From: Wolinella sp052173415
GTDB lineage: Bacteria > Campylobacterota > Campylobacteria > Campylobacterales > Helicobacteraceae
Reading direction: 5' to 3'
DNA: 64,000 bases
Assembly (NCBI GenBank): GCA_052173415.1
Contig: JBQMYQ010000003.1
Coordinates: forward strand, 13,708-77,707
Below are positions 33,278 through 41,916 of this stretch, piece after piece. The stretch's first letter is position 1, and each line of letters starts with the position of its first letter. A program made the position numbers and the translations under genes. Below the pieces are notes generated by a model, which worked only from the letters and a program-made list of their open reading frames with translations, was not told the DNA's origin and made no database searches.

Positions 33278-35764
33278 CTATTCGCTACTATTAAGTAACC
33301 CCTCGCCCTCGCCATTTTCTTCGTCATTTGGCTCCTCTTTGGGGCAACGCGCGATGGACACGACCTTATCGTCGCTCACATTGACGATGATCACGCCACT
33401 CGTGTTGCGCCCTGCTTTACGGATAGTCTGCATATCAACGCGGATCATCTTGCCCGTGCTGGTCAGAAGCATCAAATCCATGCTCTCATCGACATTCACA
33501 ACCCCCACGAGGCTACCCGTTTTAGGCGTGAGCTTCATTGCGATTACCCCTTTGCCACCGCGACTTTGCAGGCGATACTCTTCTGCTTCGGTGCGCTTGC
33601 CAATTCCCTTCTCGCTGACGGTTAGAAGCTCCTCTTTTTCGCTCTTTATCACCGTCGCTCCCACGACGTAATCATTCTTTTCTTTAAAGCGGATTCCCGT
33701 CACGCCACGTGCCACGCGCCCGATTTCACGCGTGTCATTAACAGGGAATCGAATGCACATGCCTTTGTAAGTCGCAACAAAAATCTCCTGAACGCAAGAA
33801 TCGATAATGCGCGCCGTGACGAGCTCATCGCTATCATCGAGGTTGATGGCTCTGATTCCCACGCTTCGGATATTTTTGAATTCACTCAGGTTGCTTCGCT
33901 TTACGATTCCGTTTTTGGTAAAGAACATGAGCGACTTATCATCGTTGAAATCCTGCGTCGTAATCGTCGCCATAATCTTCTCATCAGGCGCGATTTGAAT
34001 TAGATTGACGACTGCTTTGCCAATCGCTGTGCGCCCCGCCTCGGGAATCTTATAGACCTTGAGCCAGTAGAGCTGCCCTTTATCTGTGATAAAAAGGATC
34101 GTATCGTGTGTGTTTGAGACAAAGAAGCTCTCAATAAAGTCATCATCATGTGTATTGCCCGAGATTTTGCCCTTGCCGCCACGATTTTGCTTCTCATACG
34201 CACGCAGAGGCACACGCTTGACATAGCCACGATGACTCATTGTTACCACGGTTGGCTCGTTGGGGATCAGATCCTCAATGTCAATGCTCTCGTAATCCTC
34301 CTCTAGGCTTGTTTTGCGCTTCGTGCTGAATTTATCCTTAACCTCAAGGAGCTCGCCCTTAATAATCTTATTAAGCTTCTCCTCGCTCCTTAGGATTCCC
34401 ATCAATCGCTCAATCTCGCGGAGCAGCTCCTGGTATTCATTCTCGATTTTTTCGCGCTCTAGCCCCGTCAAGCGCTGCAAACGCATATCCAAAATCGCCT
34501 GTGCTTGAATTTCGCTTAGTGCAAAGCGACTCATAAGCCCCTCTTTTGCCTCTTTTGCATCGCCTGAAGCGCGGATTAGTGCGACGATTTCATCAATGTG
34601 TTCAAGCGCGATTCTTAGCCCTTCCAAAATATGCGCGCGCGCTTTAGCTTTCTCTAGCTCAAAAATCGTGCGACGAATCACAACTGTTTTGCGGTGATTT
34701 ATGAATAGCCCGAGCAACTCAAGAAGCGTGAAAATCTTTGGTTCTTTGTTGTGGATCGCAAGCAGAATAATCCCAAAAGTGCTCTCCATCGCCGTGGATT
34801 TGAAGAGATGATTGAGCACAATCTCGCTCATCGCGTCCTTTTTGAGCTCAATGACAACGCGGATTCCCTCCCTATCGGACTCATCACGCACTTCGGCGAT
34901 TCCCTCAATAATCTTCTCTTTTGCAAGCTCGGCAATCTGTTCCACAAGGCGCGCTTTATTTGTCTGGTAGGGCACTTCATCGATAACGATAATATCTTTT
35001 GTCTTATTTTTCTCAATGTGCGTTTTTGCCCGCACTTTGATACGCCCGCGACCCGTGCGATAAGCCTCCAAGATTCCCTGTTTTCCGTAGATTATCCCAC
35101 CTGTAGGGAAATCCGGTCCCTCGATGAAACCAAGCAAATCCTCCAAATCCGCCACGGGATTATCAATGAGATAAACAAGCGCATCAATCACCTCATCAAG
35201 CCGATGGGGCGGGATATTTGTCGCCATACCCACGGCAATTCCATTGGAGCCATTCACAAGGAGGTTAGGGATCCTGCTTGGAAGCACATCGGGCTCTTTT
35301 AGCGTGTCATCATAATTTGCGACAAAATCGACCGTCTCTTTCTCAATGTCGCGCAAAATCTCCTCGCTCGCCTGCGTCATGCGCGCCTCTGTATAACGCA
35401 TCGCCGCGGCGTTATCACCATCAATTGAGCCAAAGTTCCCCTGTCCATCGACAAGCTCAAGCCGCATGGAGAAATCCTGTGCCATACGGACAAGCGCGTC
35501 ATAAACGGCTGTATCACCGTGCGGATGGTATTTACCGATGACATCTCCTACGATTCTCGCGCTCTTTTTATAAGCTGTGCGCGAGGTAACCCCCAGCTCG
35601 TGCATCGCGTAGAGAATCCTCCTATGCACGGGCTTGAGCCCATCTCGCGCATCGGGCAACGCCCGCCCGACAATCACACTCATCGAATAGTCAAGATAGC
35701 TTCCCTTGACCGATTCCTCGATATTGACCTCTTCTATATCCTCATTGCTCAGCAAATTACTCAT
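33278..35764 (-). CDS. gyrA: DNA gyrase subunit A
   Basis: DNA-breaking subunit of gyrase. 828 residues, close to the H. pylori length. The catalytic Tyr is in AMRYTEARMT near residue 125. The quinolone region reads KYHPHGDTAVYDAL, with Thr and Asp at the positions equivalent to E. coli Ser83 and Asp87 (wild-type-like for Campylobacter). The C-terminal wrapping domain keeps a GyrA-box (QNRGGKG). It heads a probable transcript with the HP0702-like gene and flgR. Confidence 0.98.
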   Translation of the reverse strand: MSNLLSNEDIEEVNIEESVKGSYLDYSMSVIVGRALPDARDGLKPVHRRILYAMHELGVTSRTAYKKSARIVGDVIGKYHPHGDTAVYDALVRMAQDFSMRLELVDGQGNFGSIDGDNAAAMRYTEARMTQASEEILRDIEKETVDFVANYDDTLKEPDVLPSRIPNLLVNGSNGIAVGMATNIPPHRLDEVIDALVYLIDNPVADLEDLLGFIEGPDFPTGGIIYGKQGILEAYRTGRGRIKVRAKTHIEKNKTKDIIVIDEVPYQTNKARLVEQIAELAKEKIIEGIAEVRDESDREGIRVVIELKKDAMSEIVLNHLFKSTAMESTFGIILLAIHNKEPKIFTLLELLGLFINHRKTVVIRRTIFELEKAKARAHILEGLRIALEHIDEIVALIRASGDAKEAKEGLMSRFALSEIQAQAILDMRLQRLTGLEREKIENEYQELLREIERLMGILRSEEKLNKIIKGELLEVKDKFSTKRKTSLEEDYESIDIEDLIPNEPTVVTMSHRGYVKRVPLRAYEKQNRGGKGKISGNTHDDDFIESFFVSNTHDTILFITDKGQLYWLKVYKIPEAGRTAIGKAVVNLIQIAPDEKIMATITTQDFNDDKSLMFFTKNGIVKRSNLSEFKNIRSVGIRAINLDDSDELVTARIIDSCVQEIFVATYKGMCIRFPVNDTREIGRVARGVTGIRFKEKNDYVVGATVIKSEKEELLTVSEKGIGKRTEAEEYRLQSRGGKGVIAMKLTPKTGSLVGVVNVDESMDLMLLTSTGKMIRVDMQTIRKAGRNTSGVIIVNVSDDKVVSIARCPKEEPNDEENGEGEGLLNSSE

Positions 35765-35831
35765 TGACTACTCCAGTTTGTCTGTGTGAATTAGGGGGAT
35801 TCTATCTTATATTTTCTTGAAATTTGCTAAT

Positions 35832-36545
35832 TTAGGGCATTCTGAGCCCTAAAAGCAGGGGCGATTCCTTGCAAACTTTCGCGAGGGCTTCATCAGTGGA
35901 TAGCACCATTTTCTCACTCACAAGCTGACAAATAAAATCGGCAATCTCCCTAACACTCGCGACCTCAAAGTCTCCTTTTTGCTCATGAGATCCGCGCAGG
36001 ATTCCCACAAATTCGCTCGCCTCATCAAAAACCCCTGCCCCTAAAAATCGCTCTGCGCTCGGGAAATCGACTAATCTTAGAGTTTTCCAGCGTTGCTCCT
36101 TTGGATAGCGATAGGTAGAAGAAGGTGATTGGTGGTGCGCCAAAGCTAGAGTGAGATCCACGCCCCGAGTGCGCATGACAAAGTCGTGAAATGCGTGTTT
36201 TTTGCGCAGCATATTTCCATACGCATCGCCATAGCGCGTCATTTTCAACAGGGCGATTCCCCGATCTTCATCAAGTGCAATCGGATCAGCCTCGCCAAAA
36301 AATATTAGCGGAAGCTCACAGGAATCGACGCTCATCACTTTGATTGTGCGTGCGAAAACCATGGGCTTAGGGCGATGAACCGCATGAAGTGCGCTCAAAA
36401 GATAACCACCCTCAAGCCACATGCCAAAGCCCTGCACCTGCGTGCCATCTTCAAAGCGTGTATCTAGTTTGACAACATTTAATAGGGGCGATTCCTGCGA
36501 GCTTACCCACAAAAATATCAGCATCCATGCCACAATTGCTCGCAT
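35832..36545 (-). CDS. Trypsin-fold protein lacking the catalytic serine (probable pseudoprotease)
   Basis: 237 residues with a signal peptide (MRAIVAWMLIFLWVSS). The sequence follows a chymotrypsin-like protease: GFGMWLEGGYLLSALHAVH supplies the His in the usual place and EDRGIALLKM the Asp-x-Ala-Leu-Leu stretch. The expected GxSGG site reads LGAGVFDEASEFVGIL, with Leu or Ala where the Ser should be. A fold assignment by eye, so moderate. Four Cys-poor regions and no PDZ domain. Function, perhaps binding or scaffolding in the periplasm, is unknown. Confidence 0.6.
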   Translation of the reverse strand: MRAIVAWMLIFLWVSSQESPLLNVVKLDTRFEDGTQVQGFGMWLEGGYLLSALHAVHRPKPMVFARTIKVMSVDSCELPLIFFGEADPIALDEDRGIALLKMTRYGDAYGNMLRKKHAFHDFVMRTRGVDLTLALAHHQSPSSTYRYPKEQRWKTLRLVDFPSAERFLGAGVFDEASEFVGILRGSHEQKGDFEVASVREIADFICQLVSEKMVLSTDEALAKVCKESPLLLGLRMP

Positions 36546-36601
36546 TTTCCTCCTCTTTTTAATACAATTCTAAAAATTTTAGCGCAAAAAAGGATTATAG
36601 A

Positions 36602-37105
36602 ATGTTTTTTAGCAAAGCAATCAAGGCATTTGATAAAAGTGCAGAGGAGCTAGCCAAACTCCGCTACGCAATCATCAGCACGCAAAAGGGTGATATGAAG
36701 CTCGCGCTTTTCGCGCAGAGCGCGCCTCAGGCGGTGGCGAATTTTGCCGAACTCGCGCAAAGTGGCTTTTATGATGGGTTAAATTTTCACCGCGTAATTA
36801 AGGGTTTCGTCGCACAAGGTGGCTGCCCCAAGGGCGATGGGACGGGAGATCCCGGATATGCGATTAAGTGCGAGGTGGAAAATAATCCACACAAGCACCT
36901 AAGAGGCGCGCTCTCGATGGCGCATGCGGGGCGCGACACGGGCGGAAGCCAGTTTTTCATCTGCCTTGCACCCCAACCTCATCTTGATGGCGAACACACG
37001 GTGTTTGGGCAGATTGACCCAAATGATAGCGAGAGCCTAGGGGTGCTAGCTAGCCTCAAGCAGGGGGATAAAATCGTGAAAATTACCATTACGGAGCAGC
37101 TCTAA
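36602..37105 (+). CDS. ppiA: Cyclophilin-type peptidyl-prolyl isomerase
   Basis: Cytoplasmic proline isomerase of 167 residues, no signal peptide. Cyclophilin motifs NFHRVIKGFVAQGGCPKGDG, SMAHAGRDTGGSQFFIC and LDGEHTVFGQI are all present, including the catalytic Arg and Phe. An N-terminal 25-residue extension (MFFSKAIKAFDKSAEELAKL) is like that in other Campylobacterota. Followed two bases later by a small hypothetical gene. Confidence 0.94.
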   Translation: MFFSKAIKAFDKSAEELAKLRYAIISTQKGDMKLALFAQSAPQAVANFAELAQSGFYDGLNFHRVIKGFVAQGGCPKGDGTGDPGYAIKCEVENNPHKHLRGALSMAHAGRDTGGSQFFICLAPQPHLDGEHTVFGQIDPNDSESLGVLASLKQGDKIVKITITEQL

Positions 37106-37107
37106 AG

Positions 37108-37434
37108 ATGGCAACCTCAATCTACCTCCCACAAAATCTCTCAGATGAGCACCTAAGCTCACTCCTTAGCGAAGCAGAGAAGATTAAGGAAAATCCAAAG
37201 GTTGAGATTCCTAAGCTCATGCAGGCGATTACCGATCTTGCGCTAAACTCGGGCAAACGCGCGCTGGAGCATAAGGAGATCGCTGAGGCATTGGAGATTT
37301 ATCTGCACTATCTTTCGCTTGAGAAGCTCCATCGCATGGGAATCGTGAAGGATTATGAGCGCGCGGGTGCGGAGGAGTTTTTTGGCGAGTCAAAAGAGAT
37401 TGAAATCACGCTAAATAACCCGCTAAATGGATAA
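37108..37434 (+). CDS. Conserved hypothetical helical protein
   Basis: 108 residues, soluble, mostly helical. No motif or family recognised; HKEIAEALEIYLHYLSLEKL looks like a helix pair. The short distance (2 bases) from the cyclophilin gene implies a shared transcript. Confidence 0.7.
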   Translation: MATSIYLPQNLSDEHLSSLLSEAEKIKENPKVEIPKLMQAITDLALNSGKRALEHKEIAEALEIYLHYLSLEKLHRMGIVKDYERAGAEEFFGESKEIEITLNNPLNG

Positions 37435-37483
37435 ATTCCCAAAACCCGCTACTGTGCCGCGAATTTTAGGAGAGCATGCGAAA

Positions 37484-38065
37484 TTAGCGCCCGATTCCCA
37501 GTTTCTTTTGTGTCCTGATTGCAAGAACATAGAAAAATGGTGTATCCAAAAGTGCTAGGATAATTTTAATGGAGTAGTCTCCAAGTGCCATGAATAGCAC
37601 CGATTCCCAAGGCATAGTCCATAAAAACGCCACATGAAAAAATATCATCGTATCCATAAACTGCGAAACCATCGTGCTACCATTGTTGCGTAGCCACCAA
37701 AGCGCGGGGAATCGCCCTTTGAGATAATAGAAAATATAGACATCAAGCTGTTGCGCGACAAAAAATGCACTCACAGAAGCACACGCAATACGCCAGTCCG
37801 CGGCAAAAAGCGAGGGGATAAAAGCGAGCAAGATTCCCGTTCGCACGACCTTTAGCACTTCGGCTTTGCTATATTTTTCAGACAAAACATCAACGAGCAA
37901 AAAGCTAAAAGGATAAGCAATCGCGCCATAAGTGATGTAGTCATTAATCGGATATTGCACCGTGAAATTCGCGAGCACGATGACTGCCGCGAAGAGAATC
38001 GAAGCAAAATAAAAACGTGTGGAATTCAAAAACACTCCTTCTAAGCGATTAAATAAATTTTGCAT
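37484..38065 (-). CDS. yhhQ: Queuosine precursor transporter (YhhQ/DUF165)
   Basis: Six-helix inner-membrane importer of queuosine precursors (preQ0 or preQ1) for tRNA modification. 193 residues with PINDYITYGAIAYPFSFLLV, DVLSEKYSKAEVLKVV and DYSIKIILALLDTPFFYVLA, the conserved regions of DUF165. Preceded by weak SD and an AT-rich spacer. Confidence 0.88.
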   Translation of the reverse strand: MQNLFNRLEGVFLNSTRFYFASILFAAVIVLANFTVQYPINDYITYGAIAYPFSFLLVDVLSEKYSKAEVLKVVRTGILLAFIPSLFAADWRIACASVSAFFVAQQLDVYIFYYLKGRFPALWWLRNNGSTMVSQFMDTMIFFHVAFLWTMPWESVLFMALGDYSIKIILALLDTPFFYVLAIRTQKKLGIGR

Positions 38066-38146
38066 TATATAAGGCAGTGGCTTTCAATTAAATAAGATTG
38101 AAAGCAAAGCCCCTTCTCAAGGGTGCGATTCCCGCAGAACGCGGGG

Positions 38147-38668
38147 CTAGTTGATATTAGCGAGCTTAAGCGTGAATTCGACCTCGCCCTTGCCGATACG
38201 AAGCTCCTTAGCAATCGCATCGATACTCCAACCATCACGAAACATGCTCAAAATGCGCGACTCATCGACGCTATTAGGGCTCGTGGGGAAATAGCCCATC
38301 TCTTTAATCCGCTCCTCAAGCATGACGAGCTTCTCATCGGTGCGCTCCTTATTCTCAAGCCACAACGCCTCGGATTTCTCCAAGCTTTGGTAGATTCCCG
38401 CAACGGCGTTATTGACCACCTCGCGCACCTCCTGATGAAGTGAATGTGAAAGTGCCGAGCTGGATTCCTCGCTTTGTGCCTCCTCCTCTTTGAGCTTTTT
38501 TTGAAGCTTGTAGAGCTGCTTATTGAGCTCCTCGATGGACTTTTCAAAGTGCCTCAAACGCTTGCCTATCTCCACATCTTTTACATAGAGGTAAAAGAGC
38601 AGGAGAGCGAGAAACAGCGCACCTCCGGCAATCGCAATCCACAGCGGATTCCCCTCCAAAACAGCCAT
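38147..38668 (-). CDS. Membrane-anchored coiled-coil protein with C-terminal HTH
   Basis: 173 residues: N-terminal membrane helix (IAIAGGALFLALLLFYLYV), a long coiled coil from about 30 to 125 (RHFEKSIEELNKQLYKLQKK...), then a C-terminal helix-turn-helix-like region (ILSMFRDGWSIDAIAKELRI). Similar proteins of unknown role are widespread in Campylobacterota. It starts in the stop of the upstream gene (TGATG). Confidence 0.75.
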   Translation of the reverse strand: MAVLEGNPLWIAIAGGALFLALLLFYLYVKDVEIGKRLRHFEKSIEELNKQLYKLQKKLKEEEAQSEESSSALSHSLHQEVREVVNNAVAGIYQSLEKSEALWLENKERTDEKLVMLEERIKEMGYFPTSPNSVDESRILSMFRDGWSIDAIAKELRIGKGEVEFTLKLANIN

Positions 38669-39174
38669 CACACTTCCCCCTTTGCTTCTCGAATAAATGC
38701 ACGCTCGCGCGAGACAATATAGCTATCCCAATCGCGCCGATCTTTGTCGTGGATTCTCTGCACATGCGCCTGTTTATCGGAATCCGCACTAATAAAAAGC
38801 GCGACGATTCTCTGCGGAAACACGGGCAAATTAATGCGCGCATAATAGAGCTCGCCCGCTTTAAAGCACGATTCCTCCATTAAAAGCCCCTCATGCCCCA
38901 TAGAGTGGAGTGCCCCTTTTTGCGCGAGTGCAAGGTATTCGCGCGCCTCATTTTGCAATAATCGTGTCAGTGTATCTACTTTCTGATGTAGGGCGATAAG
39001 CAGCTCAATGGTGAGCTCATCGCTATATTTTGTCTCGCCCCTAGCCTTTGCAAGCTTGATATATTGCCCCAGTGGGTCATCTTCTAGATCTGAAAGGAGC
39101 AAAAACTCACGCTCAAACTCCGCCCCTCGCGTGCCTACCTCTTCCCACTCAAGCACTAGTGGGACTTTCACCAT
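38668..39174 (-). CDS. Conserved hypothetical protein
   Basis: About 168 residues, soluble. N-terminus VKVPLVLEWEEVG, central helix with DELTIELLIALHQKVDTLTR, then FKAGELYYARINLPVFPQRIV, which resembles a PilZ-like beta-barrel end, but the c-di-GMP-binding RxxxR motif is not evident. Coupled to the coiled-coil gene downstream. Confidence 0.65.
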   Translation of the reverse strand: MVKVPLVLEWEEVGTRGAEFEREFLLLSDLEDDPLGQYIKLAKARGETKYSDELTIELLIALHQKVDTLTRLLQNEAREYLALAQKGALHSMGHEGLLMEESCFKAGELYYARINLPVFPQRIVALFISADSDKQAHVQRIHDKDRRDWDSYIVSRERAFIREAKGEV

Positions 39175-39185
39175 TCTGCCAAAAT

Positions 39186-40043
39186 TCACAGCACTGCGTC
39201 CATAACACAAAAAAGTAGAAACAAAATCCCCAAATAGCCATTAACAGTAAAAAACGCCCTAGGGATATTCTCAAAATCTCGGCTCACCAAATAGTGCTCA
39301 TAAAAAAGCATGACTGCACAACATGCCCACGCCCACAACATGAGGATTCCCACGGGGGCGGCATGGACAAATAAGAGCCAAAAAACAAGCGTAATGAGAT
39401 GGAATCCGCGAGCAATCCAAATCGCGCGCGATTCCCCAAAATAGACAGGAATCGAGTGCAATCCCGCTGCTTTGTCAAACTCCCTATCCTGCAAAGAATA
39501 GAGCACATCAAAGCCCGCCACCCAAAAAAGCACGCCTAAAGAGAGGAAAACACTCCACAGGGGCACGCTCGCCTTGATTGCGATGATTCCCGCAATCGGA
39601 GCGAGCGCAAGCGAAACGCCTAAAAGCAGATGTGCTAAAAACGAGAATCGCTTCATCACCGAATAGAGCGCAAGAATGAGCAAAATAGGCAAGGAGAGCG
39701 CAAACGCAAGGTGATTAATCCAAAATGCACTAAACACAAAAAGCACACCATTAAGGAGAATAAAGGCGGTCATCTCGCGCACACTCACGCGCCCATCGAC
39801 ACTCGGACGGGTGCGGGTGCGGGGATTTTTCGCGTCAATATCGCGATCCACAAGGCGATTAAACGCCATAGCAAAGTTACGCGCGCTCACAGCGCATAAA
39901 AGCCCGAGAAATAGGAGCTTCCAGCCAAACCACCCGCCCGCGCCCACAATCATTGCAATCAAAATAAACGGAAGTGCGAACACAGTATGCTGAAACATCA
40001 CAAGCTCGTTGAAATGGCGCAATCGCTCAAGTAGGAAATTCAT
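39186..40043 (-). CDS. mqnP: UbiA-family prenyltransferase, probably menaquinone MqnP
   Basis: Membrane prenyltransferase attaching the isoprenoid tail to the menaquinone precursor. 285 residues, 8-9 helices. Two Asp-rich motifs NRLVDRDIDAKN and DVLYSLQDREFD are intact. Since mqnC is at 46414 and no men genes are seen, the futalosine-pathway function is more likely than 4-hydroxybenzoate prenylation. Order dnaB-comEC-(DUF502)-ubiA-like is as I recall from H. pylori. Confidence 0.87.
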   Translation of the reverse strand: MNFLLERLRHFNELVMFQHTVFALPFILIAMIVGAGGWFGWKLLFLGLLCAVSARNFAMAFNRLVDRDIDAKNPRTRTRPSVDGRVSVREMTAFILLNGVLFVFSAFWINHLAFALSLPILLILALYSVMKRFSFLAHLLLGVSLALAPIAGIIAIKASVPLWSVFLSLGVLFWVAGFDVLYSLQDREFDKAAGLHSIPVYFGESRAIWIARGFHLITLVFWLLFVHAAPVGILMLWAWACCAVMLFYEHYLVSRDFENIPRAFFTVNGYLGILFLLFCVMDAVL

Positions 40044-40044
40044 A

Positions 40045-40587
40045 TCATTTCACTCCGAGCGATATGATTTTTTTCATCCCTTCAGAAATGCCTATATCAG
40101 AGACTTCGATGTCCTCTTTTTTGACTTTAAAAAGCAATCCGCTCGTGGGATTAGGCGTGGTGGGGACAAAAATCCAGTAATCTTCCGCCTCCTCTTTGGT
40201 GATGAACCCGAGCACTTTTGTATTACCAAAACGAATATAAGCCACACCCAAATAGCTTCCTTTGCCGCCCCCGGAAAAGATTTTGATTAGATCCTTAACT
40301 GTCGTGTAAATACCCTTCACAACAGGAATACGCTCGATCACAAGCTCGGTAAATTTTAGGAGCAAAAGCTCTCGATTCTTCTCGACTAAATAACCGACAT
40401 AAAAAAGCAAACTAAGCGAACAAATAACAATAAAAAGCGTGGCGATTAGGTTGTTGTCCGTAATCCCAAAAAGATAGAAAAAGATCCCCGCAAGCAACCT
40501 GTAAAGAAACGAGAAAAGCCAGATAAGAATCATAAACGGAAGCAGCGTCAAAAGCCCTTTGCTAATCCGACGAAAAATCTCCTCCAC
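40045..40587 (-). CDS. DUF502-family membrane protein
   Basis: 180 residues with two N-terminal membrane helices and a small cytosolic beta domain. The stretches GKGSYLGVAYIRFGNTKVLG and FVPTTPNPTSGLLFKV are typical of DUF502. GTG at 40587 follows AAGGAG by five bases. Function unknown. Confidence 0.85.
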   Translation of the reverse strand: MEEIFRRISKGLLTLLPFMILIWLFSFLYRLLAGIFFYLFGITDNNLIATLFIVICSLSLLFYVGYLVEKNRELLLLKFTELVIERIPVVKGIYTTVKDLIKIFSGGGKGSYLGVAYIRFGNTKVLGFITKEEAEDYWIFVPTTPNPTSGLLFKVKKEDIEVSDIGISEGMKKIISLGVK

Positions 40588-40623
40588 GCGCACTCCTTTT
40601 TTTTCTTACATTTTATCTAAACA

Positions 40624-41916
40624 TTATAAAAATAGATAAACTCCGCTTAGAAAAAAGAGCAACGACCACGCTCCCAAAAGCCAATATGCACGGGCATAAC
40701 GCATCGACAAAAGCGCGAGCACAAAATAGGGAATCGCCCAAAAATAGGAGGCGTTTAGCTTCACGCTTTGATATTCGCCCAAGATTCCCGCCAAAATGTA
40801 AGAATCGCCCAAAAATCCCAGCCCCAAAAGGTGTAAAACAAGGCTGAGCGGGTAAAAAAGCGTAAAAAGCATCGTGAGAAATGGCGAAAACAGCTGCTCT
40901 AGGGCAAACGTGTCAAAAAACAGATGTGCGGGAATGAGCATGTAAAAATAAAGAGCGATATTGAGCGCAAAAAAGTTGGGAATCGCCCTCCAATGCCACG
41001 TGTGGTGAATGTGAAGGAAGATTAAAAACACTCCCATCATGGAGAGGAAAAATCCTATAGAAAAAACAAGGCGCGGGAAGAGCGCGATAAGGGCGATTCC
41101 CACAAAGGCAAGCGAGCTAAAAGAGAGAATCCTAACGCCCCGATGAAGCAGAAAATAACCCCAAAGTGCCATAGCAAATGCACGCAAAAATGAGGGCGAT
41201 TCCCCCAAAATCACGAGGTATCCCGCTAGGACAAGAAGCACGATTGCGCCAAGGTCAAAATAGGCGTTGCGATAGGGGAAAAAGCGACGATGAAACGCCC
41301 GATAGATGGGATAGAAAATCCCCCACAACACAAGCGAAAGCACGCCAAGATGAAAGCCGCTAATAGCGAGCAGATGGGAGATTCCCAGCTTTGCAGCTCC
41401 ATCGCGCAGGGGTTTTGCAAGCGAATCGGCCAAAAACAGCGTGCGATAAAAGCTCCCAGCAAGCGCACAATTATGCTGCGCGTCGATAAGATTTCTAATA
41501 TGCATACGTCTATCGCGCTCTTTTAGAAGAATCATATCCGTCGCATAAGCGTAAAATCCGCCTTTTAAGTAGCGATAAAAGGTGAGCTTTGAGGTGTCGA
41601 TTCTCGCAAGAAGCGTGCGAAAAAGCAAATCGCGCAGGGGCTCTCTGCTCGTGGTGTAAAAGCTCACTCCCCGCGCGGTTTTTAGCTTTAGCACCGTGCG
41701 CACTCCGTGCTCATCACTTTTGGGGTATTGCAGCACTACCTCAGCGCGGATTCTCGCCTTGTTTTCCTGTCTTAGCGCAAGAAAATCGCGATACTCCAAA
41801 AACAGTGTGAAACTTCCCACACAAAGCGCGAGCAAAAGCACGATCGCCCACTCTTTACTCAAGGCTAGAAGCTCCGCCTCAAACGTGGGGGATTTCGATT
41901 TTCCCTTCATGAACAT
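40624..41916 (-). CDS. comEC: ComEC/Rec2 DNA-uptake channel protein
   Basis: Inner-membrane channel for single-stranded DNA entry in natural transformation. 430 residues, with an N-terminal OB-like part, then the competence domain: LGISHLLAISGFHLGVLSLV is the family signature, followed by many helices. Like other Campylobacterota proteins it is short and lacks the C-terminal metallo-beta-lactamase domain. It overlaps dnaB by 38 bases. SD GGGAG six bases before ATG. Supports competence. Confidence 0.93.
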   Translation of the reverse strand: MFMKGKSKSPTFEAELLALSKEWAIVLLLALCVGSFTLFLEYRDFLALRQENKARIRAEVVLQYPKSDEHGVRTVLKLKTARGVSFYTTSREPLRDLLFRTLLARIDTSKLTFYRYLKGGFYAYATDMILLKERDRRMHIRNLIDAQHNCALAGSFYRTLFLADSLAKPLRDGAAKLGISHLLAISGFHLGVLSLVLWGIFYPIYRAFHRRFFPYRNAYFDLGAIVLLVLAGYLVILGESPSFLRAFAMALWGYFLLHRGVRILSFSSLAFVGIALIALFPRLVFSIGFFLSMMGVFLIFLHIHHTWHWRAIPNFFALNIALYFYMLIPAHLFFDTFALEQLFSPFLTMLFTLFYPLSLVLHLLGLGFLGDSYILAGILGEYQSVKLNASYFWAIPYFVLALLSMRYARAYWLLGAWSLLFFLSGVYLFL

